Under the pieces are notes generated by a model, which had not been told where the DNA came from, did no database searches, and saw nothing but the letters and a program-made list of their open reading frames with translations. 6,512 bases of DNA from positions 1 through 6,512 of the forward strand of contig JADZBY010000509.1 of assembly GCA_020851855.1 (NCBI GenBank), given 5' to 3'. Source of the stretch: Anaerolineae bacterium. GTDB lineage: Bacteria; Chloroflexota; Anaerolineae; Aggregatilineales; UBA2796. The position numbers and the translations under genes were made by a program. Positions 1 through 4,928 of this stretch are shown piece after piece. Each line of letters begins with the position of its first letter. Position 1 is the first letter of the stretch.

Positions 1-2
1 AC

Positions 3-164
3 ACGGCAATGGGCGACTATGCAAACTGGCAGGAAGCGCGCGCCCGCAACCGCTACGACACCGAACCGGCGCCGGTGGAAGAGGTGAAGCCCGCCGTGCA
101 GCTTCTGGGTGGCCTGCGCGACCTGATTCCCGGCCAGCGCGGCAAAAAGGGCAAGAAGCCGTGA
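3..164 (+). CDS. C-terminal end of an unrecognised protein (partial, cut by left edge)
   Basis: An open frame enters from the left edge and ends at TGA 162-164, giving the last 53 residues. The fragment begins T-A-M-G-D-Y-A-N-W-Q-E and ends in a lysine-rich tail (GQRGKKGKKP). The tail is charged and probably disordered, and could contact nucleic acid or ribosomes. No catalytic motif or membrane segment is visible. The Gly-Asp-Tyr-x-x-Trp stretch followed by Glu-Ala-Arg faintly resembles the segment after the ABC domain in ABC-F ATPases (Gly-Asn-Tyr-x-x-Tyr), but this is too weak for a call. The stop overlaps the GTG start of the next gene in a GTGA junction, which suggests one transcript and translational coupling. 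The frame is supported by that junction and by codon use matching the neighbours. The function is unknown. Confidence 0.6.
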   Translation, partial: TAMGDYANWQEARARNRYDTEPAPVEEVKPAVQLLGGLRDLIPGQRGKKGKKP

Positions 165-604
165 AGAAGCGGGATCGCAGCGTCCCGCCCATTGCGCTGG
201 CCCGGCGGCGGGCGCAGGCCTTGCCCGGCGCGCTGGGCCTGACACGCTTTCGCTCCCAGCTTGAGATCCGTTTTGCCCAGGAGCTTGAGGCGCGCGGCCT
301 GCGCTGGTTCTACGAGCCGGAGCGGCTTGGAGAGGGCAAGTACCTGCTCGATTTTTACCTGCCCGATTGCCGCGCCTGGGTCGAAGTCAAGGGTGTGGTC
401 GATACGCGCGACTACGTGGTGTTGCGCGAAGTGGCCGAGTTGGTCGCCCATGAGCGGCGGCACCGCCTGTACATGTGGACCGAACACAAGGCGTATCGCG
501 TCACGGCGGGCGATTTTCACGCCATGAGTCATGAGGCGTTCTGGGCGGAACTCGACGCGGGCCGCACGCCGCCAAACAGCGAGCGCAAAGCGATACCGGA
601 GTAG
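161..604 (+). CDS. Small PD-(D/E)XK-fold endonuclease-like protein
   Basis: This is a 147-residue protein starting at GTG, overlapping the upstream stop by three bases (GTGA). What is seen: a helix with Glu35 in the pattern R-S-x-x-E-x-x-F-A (residues 31-39), then Asp64 in L-L-D-F-Y-L-P (62-68), then Glu75-Val-Lys77-Gly in W-V-E-V-K-G (73-78). This is the E...D...ExK arrangement of the restriction-endonuclease-like fold, where Asp and Glu bind the metal and Lys assists catalysis. The layout resembles small phage-type endonucleases (DUF1064 or T7 endonuclease I-like) and DUF559-like proteins. The following helix-strand pair (V82-W115) fits the rest of the core fold. There is no signal peptide or membrane segment, so it is probably cytoplasmic. 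The 11-bp gap to the phosphorylase gene suggests a shared transcript. The fold is a confident call. The substrate (DNA junction, nicked DNA, mismatch or other) cannot be read from the sequence. Confidence 0.72.
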   Translation: MKKRDRSVPPIALARRRAQALPGALGLTRFRSQLEIRFAQELEARGLRWFYEPERLGEGKYLLDFYLPDCRAWVEVKGVVDTRDYVVLREVAELVAHERRHRLYMWTEHKAYRVTAGDFHAMSHEAFWAELDAGRTPPNSERKAIPE

Positions 605-610
605 GAGAAG
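602..610 (+). promoter_or_regulatory. Ribosome binding site that fixes the TTG start of the phosphorylase
   Basis: AGGAG lies within positions 603-607 and overlaps the TAG stop of the nuclease gene. It sits 8 bases before TTG 616-618, which is good Shine-Dalgarno spacing. No ATG or GTG lies in frame nearby, so the TTG is the best start. The overlap with the upstream stop favours translation coupled to the nuclease gene. Confidence 0.7.
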
Positions 611-615
611 CCATT

Positions 616-2361
616 TTGTCGTTGCGAGCCAGCCTTGAAGCCAAACTGAACCGCCTGTACGGCAGCCAGCCGGGCGGCGGCGGAGCAGTTCTGGCCCGCC
701 TTGAGCAACTGGTAGGTTCACTGCCTGACGATCGACCGCCGCGCCCGCTTCCTTTCAGCGAGCGCGACGCCATTTTGATCACGTATGGCGATCAGGTGCG
801 CCGCCCGGACGAGCCGCCCCTGCACACGCTGCACGGCTTCCTCAAGGGCGCGGCGGCGGACGTGATCAACACGGTGCACATCCTGCCCTTCTTCCCGTAT
901 TCGTCCGACGACGGCTTCTCGGTGATCGACTACACGGCGGTCAACCCGGCGCTGGGCAACTGGGATCATATCCGCGGCATGGGGGCCGATTTCCGCCTGA
1001 TGTTCGACGCGGTGCTCAACCACATCTCGGCCCAGAGCCGCTGGTTTCGCGCCTATCTGCGCGGCGAAGCGCCCTATGCGGACTACTTCATCGCCGTCGA
1101 TCCCGCCGCCGACCTGAGCATGGTGCGCCGCCCGCGCGCTCTGCCGCTTCTCACGCGCTTCGACACGGCGAGCGGCGACCGCTACCTTTGGACCACGTTC
1201 AGCGACGACCAGATCGACCTGAATTTCGCCAACCCGGACGTGCTGGTCGAGATCGTGCGCATCCTGCTCTTTTACGTCCAGCAGGGCGCGGCGCTCATCC
1301 GGCTGGACGCCATCGCCTATCTGTGGAAGATCATCGGCACGAGCTGTATTCACCTCGAAGAAACGCACCTCGTGGTGCAGGTCTTGCGCGACGTATTGGA
1401 CGCCGCCGCGCCGCACGTGCAGCTCATCACCGAGACGAATGTGCCGCACGTCGAGAACATCTCGTATTTTGGCGACGGCGCGAACGAAGCGCAGATGGTC
1501 TACCAGTTTGCGCTGCCGCCGCTCGTCCTGCACACGCTGCGTACCGGCGATGCGCGCGCCCTGAGCGCCTGGGCCGATGCGCTGGAACGGCCCGGCGACG
1601 CGGCGACCTACTTCAACTTCACCGCGTCCCACGACGGCGTCGGCGTCACGCCCCTGCGCGGCATCCTGCCCGACGCGGACATCGAAGCGCTGGTGGCCAT
1701 GGCCGAGGCGCACGGCGGCTTCGTCTCGTACAAACAGAACAGCGACGGCACGCGCAGCCCGTATGAGCTGAACATCAGCTATTTCGACGCCGTGACGCAC
1801 CCGGATGTCACCGCCGCCGATCCCGGACGGGCCGTGCGGCGCTTCCTGTGCTCCCAGGCGATCATGCTGGCCATGCCGGGCGTGCCGGGCATCTATTTCC
1901 ACAGCCTGTTCGGCTCCCGCAACTGGCGGGCAGGCGTCGACGAGACGGGGCGTTACCGGACCATCAACCGCGAGAAGCTCGACATCCAGCGGTTGGTGGC
2001 CGAGCTGAACGATTCCGCGCCCTCGAACATCCGGCGCGCCGTGTTCAAGGCGTATCGCGACCTGTTGCAGGTGCGGCGGAGCGAGCCGGCCTTTCACCCA
2101 CTCGGCGCGACGAAGGTGCTCGACCTGGGCGAAGGCCTGTTCGGGCTGGAGCGCGTCTCGCCGGACGGGCAGCACCGCCTGCTCGCCCTGCACAACGTGA
2201 GCGACGCGCCGCTGGCCGTCCATGTACCTGTCAGCGGCGCGACGGAGTGGCGCGACTTGCTGACCAGGGGCCGTCACGTCGCCCACGAGGGCCTGCTGGG
2301 CGTGGGGTTGGCTCCCTTCCAGGTGTGCTGGCTCAAGGGCATCGCGCCGCGCACCGGATAG
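616..2361 (+). CDS. GH13_18 sugar phosphorylase (sucrose / glucosylglycerate phosphorylase type)
   Basis: This is a 581-residue enzyme. Family members use phosphate to split an alpha-glucoside reversibly, giving alpha-glucose 1-phosphate and a free acceptor (fructose, glycerate or glycerol, depending on subgroup). Visible GH13 regions: D-A-V-L-N-H (131-136, region I), the R-L-D-A nucleophile Asp231, the I-T-E-T-N acid/base Glu273, and S-H-D with Asp340 as the third carboxylate. Y-L-W-K (235-238) and G-T-S-C-I-H-L (241-247) follow the nucleophile, and F-G-S-R-N-W with T-I-N-R-E-K-L lie near 432-455. No signal peptide is present, so it is cytoplasmic. Typical sucrose phosphorylases have about 490-505 residues, while glucosylglycerate phosphorylases such as YcjM have about 555-560. 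The greater length and the YLWK/GTSCIHL wording favour the latter group, by inference. All catalytic residues are intact. It follows the nuclease gene by 11 bp. Confidence 0.88.
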   Translation: MSLRASLEAKLNRLYGSQPGGGGAVLARLEQLVGSLPDDRPPRPLPFSERDAILITYGDQVRRPDEPPLHTLHGFLKGAAADVINTVHILPFFPYSSDDGFSVIDYTAVNPALGNWDHIRGMGADFRLMFDAVLNHISAQSRWFRAYLRGEAPYADYFIAVDPAADLSMVRRPRALPLLTRFDTASGDRYLWTTFSDDQIDLNFANPDVLVEIVRILLFYVQQGAALIRLDAIAYLWKIIGTSCIHLEETHLVVQVLRDVLDAAAPHVQLITETNVPHVENISYFGDGANEAQMVYQFALPPLVLHTLRTGDARALSAWADALERPGDAATYFNFTASHDGVGVTPLRGILPDADIEALVAMAEAHGGFVSYKQNSDGTRSPYELNISYFDAVTHPDVTAADPGRAVRRFLCSQAIMLAMPGVPGIYFHSLFGSRNWRAGVDETGRYRTINREKLDIQRLVAELNDSAPSNIRRAVFKAYRDLLQVRRSEPAFHPLGATKVLDLGEGLFGLERVSPDGQHRLLALHNVSDAPLAVHVPVSGATEWRDLLTRGRHVAHEGLLGVGLAPFQVCWLKGIAPRTG

Positions 2362-2392
2362 ATTTTGCGCATTGAACACGGATCACGGTGAT

Positions 2393-2412
2393 GGGCGCGT
2401 CGCGACGCGCCC
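2393..2412. terminator. Perfect 20-bp palindrome, possible terminator hairpin
   Basis: Positions 2393-2402 and 2403-2412 are exact reverse complements. The RNA would form an 8-bp very GC-rich stem (GGGCGCGT/ACGCGCCC) closed by a CGCG loop. It starts 31 bases after the phosphorylase stop and is followed only by TTACCCCC, with no real U-tract. It could stop or slow transcription before the S1 promoters, protect the 3' end, or be a protein-binding site. The symmetry is certain, but the terminator role is uncertain. Confidence 0.45.
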
Positions 2413-2439
2413 TTACCCCCGATCTCACCGGCCCCTTAT

Positions 2440-2469
2440 TTGCCACTACGGAATCGACGCTGCTACAAT
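2440..2469 (+). promoter_or_regulatory. Sigma-70-type promoter P1 for the S1 gene
   Basis: The -35 box TTGCCA (2440-2445, 5 of 6 to consensus) is 18 bp from the -10 box TACAAT (2464-2469, 5 of 6). A TG one base before the -10 (2461-2462) makes it an extended -10 promoter. Transcription would begin near 2476 and give a leader of about 230 bases before the S1 start. This is the better matched of the two promoters when both boxes are considered. Confidence 0.68.
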
Positions 2470-2530
2470 CCGTTTCGGGGAAAAGCACCGAATCATTGCA
2501 CACAACGGGGCTGTTCCGGGGAACGCGGGT

Positions 2531-2574
2531 TTTCCACGGCGCTGGGCCTGGAAAGCGCAAATTGTCCCTGGAAA
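2531..2574 (+). repeat. TGGAAA motif cluster upstream of P2
   Basis: CCTGGAAA occurs at 2547-2554 and again at 2567-2574, exactly 20 bp apart, close to two helical turns. An inverted copy, TTTCCA, lies at 2531-2536. The inverted copy and the first direct copy could also pair in RNA: TTTCCA with TGGAAA, plus GGC 2538-2540 with GCC 2546-2548, leaving one bulged base and a 5-base loop. They may be regulator-binding sites or an RNA stem in the P1 transcript. The copies are certain but the role is inferred. Confidence 0.4.
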
Positions 2575-2598
2575 AATGGGCACGTTCTTGAGTATAAT
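2569..2598 (+). promoter_or_regulatory. Sigma-70-type promoter P2 for the S1 gene
   Basis: The -10 box is a perfect TATAAT (2593-2598), rare in such GC-rich DNA. The best -35 match is TGGAAA (2569-2574, 4 of 6) with an 18-bp spacer. Transcription would start near 2605, leaving a leader of about 100 bases. The -35 box coincides with one copy of a repeated TGGAAA motif, and the -10 box lies inside a small inverted repeat, so a bound regulator could block or aid this promoter. Confidence 0.6.
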
Positions 2599-2662
2599 TC
2601 AAGTTACGTGTGCTTTATCGTCCCCAAGTAATGAAGAGGTCCGAGGAAGCGCATCCCAACTA

Positions 2663-2675
2663 TCCCGAAACGGGA
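2663..2675 (+). promoter_or_regulatory. Small hairpin in the S1 mRNA leader
   Basis: TCCCG (2663-2667) and CGGGA (2671-2675) pair perfectly around an AAA loop, ending 11 bases before the AAAGGCGGA ribosome binding site (2687-2695). Both P1 and P2 transcripts would carry it. Ribosomal protein S1 is known to repress its own mRNA in E. coli through leader structure, so a translational control role is possible. A five-base-pair stem can also arise by chance. Confidence 0.35.
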
Positions 2676-2704
2676 AATCTCTCTATAAAGGCGGATCAAC
2701 CGGT

Positions 2705-4048
2705 ATGACTGATGACAAATCCGAGCGCGAGAAGAGGGTCGAAGAGGAGTCCCTCAGCTTTGAGGAGATGCTGGAAGCTTCCTTCGACAACTTCACGCCT
2801 CCTGAGCGTGGCGAAATTCGCCAGGCCACCATTTTACAGGTAGACCCCAAGGGCGACATCATCGTCGACATGGGGACCAAACAGGACGGCATCGTCCCGG
2901 CGCAGGACGTGGACATGCTCGATCCGGAGTACCGGGCCAGGCTCAAGGTGGGCGAATCGGTGCCGGTGTTCGTCATGCAATCGCGCGACAGCGACGGCAA
3001 CCTGGTGGTGTCCATCAACCAGGGCCTTCAGCAATACGACTGGGACGCGGCGCGCGCGCTGCTTGAGTCCGAGGAAGTGGTCGAAGTCACCGTCACTGGC
3101 CATAACCGGGGCGGTGTCTTGGTGCGCTGGCGTCGGCTGGAAGGCTTCATCCCCACCTCGCACCTGATCACGGTCGGGGCGGGCGGCGTGGACCGGCGCG
3201 ACTCGCTCAACTCGCTCAATTCGAGGGTGCTCGGCGTGAAAGTGATCGAGGTCGATCAGTCGCGCCGCCGCCTGATCTTCAGCGAGCGCGAGGCCCAGAA
3301 GGAATGGCGGCAGCAGCAGAAGGCGCGCCTGCTCTCCGAACTGATGGAAGGCGACGTGGTCAAGGGCGTGGTCACCGGCCTGCGCGACTTCGGCGCGTTC
3401 GTCAACCTGGGCGGCGCGGACGGCCTGATCCACGTCAGCGAGCTGGCCTGGCACCGCGTGGACCATCCGCGCGACGTGCTGCGCATCGGCGACGAGATCG
3501 AGGTCTACGTCCTGAGCCTGGACCGCGAGACGAACCGCATCGCGCTCAGCCGCAAGCGCCTGCTGCCCGATCCCTGGTCGGACGCCATGAACCGCTACCA
3601 CGAGGGCCAGCAGGTCGAGGGCGTGGTGACCAACGTGGTCGATTTTGGCGCGTTCATCGCGCTGGATGACGGCCTCGAAGGGCTGCTGCACCTGAGCGAG
3701 ATGGGCGACGGCTCGCTCAAAGAGCCGTACAGCTACGTCAAGAAGGGCGACCGGCTGCAACTGCGTATCAGCCGCCTGGAGCCGGACAAGCGCCGGGTGG
3801 GCTTCACGCAGCGTTGGGGCGTCGAGCAGCCCATCATCGAAGACGAAGAGGGCAGCCCGCCGCCTGAGTCTGAGTTTGAGGCCGAGGCTCAGCCGCTCGA
3901 AGGCGAGCCGCAGGCGGCGTTGGAAACGGGCGCGGATGAGCATGAGGACGCCCGTCCCGACGAGCTGAACGACGTGCCCCAGGTGACGCCGCCGAGCGAG
4001 CCGGACGACGGCGACGACTCGACCGCATCCGAGGCCGCTGCCGACTGA
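2705..4048 (+). CDS. rpsA: S1 RNA-binding domain protein, probable 30S ribosomal protein S1
   Basis: This is a 447-residue protein. S1 helps the 30S subunit bind and unfold mRNA at initiation. Four S1 (OB-fold) domains are visible: about 36-106 (I-V-D-M-G-T-K and D-G-I-V-P), 122-195 (a more divergent copy, G-G-V-L-V...E-G-F-I-P), 213-284 (D-F-G-A-F-V-N-L and G-L-I-H-V-S-E-L) and 300-369 (D-F-G-A-F-I-A-L and G-L-L-H-L-S-E-M). The third and fourth match the classic consensus best. An acidic N-terminus (1-35) precedes them, and residues 370-447 form a Glu/Asp/Pro-rich, probably disordered tail. Four domains is normal outside Proteobacteria, where S1 has six. ATG 2705 is chosen because AAAGGCGGA at 2687-2695 precedes it and family N-termini begin with a similar acidic segment. 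Two promoters and a leader hairpin lie upstream and a terminator follows. A non-ribosomal S1-domain protein is the alternative. Confidence 0.85.
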   Translation: MTDDKSEREKRVEEESLSFEEMLEASFDNFTPPERGEIRQATILQVDPKGDIIVDMGTKQDGIVPAQDVDMLDPEYRARLKVGESVPVFVMQSRDSDGNLVVSINQGLQQYDWDAARALLESEEVVEVTVTGHNRGGVLVRWRRLEGFIPTSHLITVGAGGVDRRDSLNSLNSRVLGVKVIEVDQSRRRLIFSEREAQKEWRQQQKARLLSELMEGDVVKGVVTGLRDFGAFVNLGGADGLIHVSELAWHRVDHPRDVLRIGDEIEVYVLSLDRETNRIALSRKRLLPDPWSDAMNRYHEGQQVEGVVTNVVDFGAFIALDDGLEGLLHLSEMGDGSLKEPYSYVKKGDRLQLRISRLEPDKRRVGFTQRWGVEQPIIEDEEGSPPPESEFEAEAQPLEGEPQAALETGADEHEDARPDELNDVPQVTPPSEPDDGDDSTASEAAAD

Positions 4049-4084
4049 CCCGGCCCGCCGGACGCGGTACGACGAGAGCAAAAC

Positions 4085-4124
4085 ACATCCCCTGTCGCGT
4101 GCGCGGCGGGGGATGTTCGTTTGT
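4085..4124. terminator. Strong intrinsic terminator, probably bidirectional
   Basis: Positions 4085-4098 pair with 4103-4116 in a 14-bp stem, including two G-U pairs (4093 with 4108 and 4095 with 4106), closed by the loop GTGC (4099-4102). On the plus strand TCGTTTGT follows (4117-4124). On the minus strand the stem is followed by GTTTTGC, from CAAAAC at 4079-4084. It lies 36 bases after the S1 stop and about 50 bases beyond the MOSC stop, between two convergent genes, so it can end transcripts from both sides. Confidence 0.8.
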
Positions 4125-4164
4125 ACCGGCGCAACCGGGCGCACGGTGGCCGATCACGCGCACG

Positions 4165-4719
4165 TCATGAACACTTGCGGACCACGTCCCCTCTGGAGAC
4201 GACGCCGGGCTGGATGACGCGCGCATATACGCCGCGCAGACGCCGCTGGCGGCCTTCGGGCGAGTTCACGTAGCGGATCGCATCGTGGCCGAAGCGCGCC
4301 GTGAACTTCGCGCAACCGGTGTGCGGCTTCTCGGTGATTTCCAGCACCGCGCTGCCCACCGCCAGCCGCTGCCCTGGCGGCAGATTCTCGGCGCTCACGT
4401 CCAAATCCACGAACAGCTGGTCGCCGGCCATCGGCCAGATCGCCGGGTCGGGCGCGAGAGCCTGGATCATGCGCCGGTTCATGAGGGCGATCTGGGCATC
4501 GGGCGCGGCGCTGCCATCCGGCGTGGCGCTGCTGCCGCGCGTGCGCCAGTTGTCCCCAACCAGCCCTTCTGCCGGGTCCAAAACGGCGCTATCGACCACT
4601 TCTCGCTGCTCCACGTCGGGGCGGCGCACGATCAGGTCAAGCGTGCCGTGGTCGGATGGCGACGCGCCCATCTCGGCCAGGGCCGCTTCAATTTCGGGCG
4701 TCGTTCGGTGCGACTGCAT
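4165..4719 (-). CDS. MOSC-domain protein
   Basis: This is a 184-residue protein. MOSC domains are named for the molybdenum-cofactor sulfurase C-terminus. Known members bind Moco or handle sulfur or N-hydroxylated substrates through a conserved Cys. Seen here: G-L-V-G-D-N-W (52-58), R-G-S (61-63), P-D-A-Q-I-A-L-M-N-R (73-82), A-G-D-Q-L-F-V-D-L-D-V-S (98-109), E-N-L-P-P-G (111-116), then H133-T-G-C136-A-K-F with the expected conserved Cys, and V-N-S-P-E-G (151-156) before a C-terminal G-D-V-V-R-K. It is a stand-alone MOSC protein with no visible cofactor domain or signal peptide, so it is probably cytosolic. The frame is open back to 4944, but ATG 4717-4719 is preceded by AGGAG with 6-base spacing (4725-4729 on the plus strand), and the extra stretch would run through the repeat element. 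No Moco gene is adjacent, so the substrate is unknown. Confidence 0.85.
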   Translation of the reverse strand: MQSHRTTPEIEAALAEMGASPSDHGTLDLIVRRPDVEQREVVDSAVLDPAEGLVGDNWRTRGSSATPDGSAAPDAQIALMNRRMIQALAPDPAIWPMAGDQLFVDLDVSAENLPPGQRLAVGSAVLEITEKPHTGCAKFTARFGHDAIRYVNSPEGRQRRLRGVYARVIQPGVVSRGDVVRKCS

Positions 4720-4793
4720 GGGATGCTCCTGCAACTCTCTCAGGCGAACGATCCGCGCAGGAAACGCGCGGGCAATGCCGTAAACCATCTCAC

Positions 4794-4802
4794 AGTGTAT
4801 CA
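4794..4802 (-). promoter_or_regulatory. Possible extended -10 promoter for the MOSC gene
   Basis: Read on the minus strand, TGATACACT holds TG, one base, then TACACT (4 of 6 to the -10 consensus), the extended -10 form. No good -35 box is placed correctly. The leader would be about 65-70 bases. On the plus strand the overlapping TATCAT (4798-4803, 5 of 6) could be a -10 box for the lipoprotein gene, but it also lacks a -35 box. Confidence 0.33.
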
Positions 4803-4834
4803 TCGTTTGTCGAGAGGCGGTCATGAACTGTGAG

Positions 4835-4913
4835 CCTCCCCCCCTGCCCCCTCTCCATGACTGCCGGGGTCCCCTCTGGGGTGGCAGACATGGAGAGGGG
4901 CCGGGGGTGAGGG
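4835..4913. repeat. GC-rich inverted-repeat element (REP/MITE-like)
   Basis: The left arm (about 4835-4865) and right arm (about 4883-4913) are imperfect reverse complements. The best core is CCCCTCTCCATG, one mismatch, then CTGCC. The centre holds CCCC-TCT-GGGG (4871-4881). The outer right end reads GGGGGTGAGGG, the ending often seen in short dispersed repeats of GC-rich bacteria. It could fold into a long stem-loop. No terminal transposase gene is present, so if it is mobile it would need help from elsewhere. It sits between divergent genes and ends just before the lipoprotein ribosome binding site. Confidence 0.6.
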
Positions 4914-4928
4914 AAAGGCGCTGTCCCG

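Larger units (their letters stand above)
2362..2704 (+). other. 343-bp non-coding control and leader region before the S1 gene
   Basis: No credible gene lies here. The S1 frame stays open back to position 2372, but that stretch would cross the palindrome, two promoters and a hairpin, has no ribosome binding site at its far start, and reads unlike an S1 N-terminus. In contrast, ATG 2705 has a good ribosome binding site. The region is less GC-rich than the genes around it, with short A- and T-rich patches. From left to right it holds a 20-bp palindrome (2393-2412), promoter P1 (2440-2469), TTTCCA/TGGAAA motifs (2531-2574), promoter P2 (2569-2598), a palindrome around the P2 -10 box (2587-2603), a hairpin (2663-2675) and the S1 ribosome binding site (2687-2695). 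Confidence 0.75.

Noticed and set aside
53..721. Open frame of 222 codons on the minus strand opposite the nuclease
   Set aside because: It covers three plus-strand gene segments with good junctions, and its own translation shows no recognisable domain.
718..2379. Open frame of 553 codons on the minus strand opposite the phosphorylase gene
   Set aside because: It mirrors the real gene's codon pattern in GC-rich DNA. Its translation is low-complexity, rich in Arg, His, Val and Ala with no domain motif, while the plus-strand frame carries every GH13 catalytic motif.
2684..2689. TATAAA as a third -10 box just before the S1 ribosome binding site
   Set aside because: No -35 box at a suitable distance, and the start would fall inside the ribosome binding site, leaving almost no leader.
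2372..2704. N-terminal extension of the S1 protein back to position 2372
   Set aside because: It would translate the palindrome, both promoters and the leader hairpin, its far start has no ribosome binding site, and the extra residues do not resemble S1. ATG 2705 has a proper ribosome binding site.
2834..4144. Open frame of 436 codons on the minus strand opposite the S1 gene
   Set aside because: It is a shadow of S1 codon use and also runs through the terminator at 4085-4116. No motif or ribosome binding site supports it.
4791..4832. CACAGT (4791-4796) and ACTGTG (4827-4832) as an operator pair
   Set aside because: Six-base arms 30 bp apart are easily found by chance, and no second copy was seen.
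4285..4833. Plus-strand open frames of 182 and 160 codons opposite the MOSC gene
   Set aside because: There are no domain motifs, and they overlap the MOSC frame, which has the conserved Cys motif and a strong ribosome binding site.
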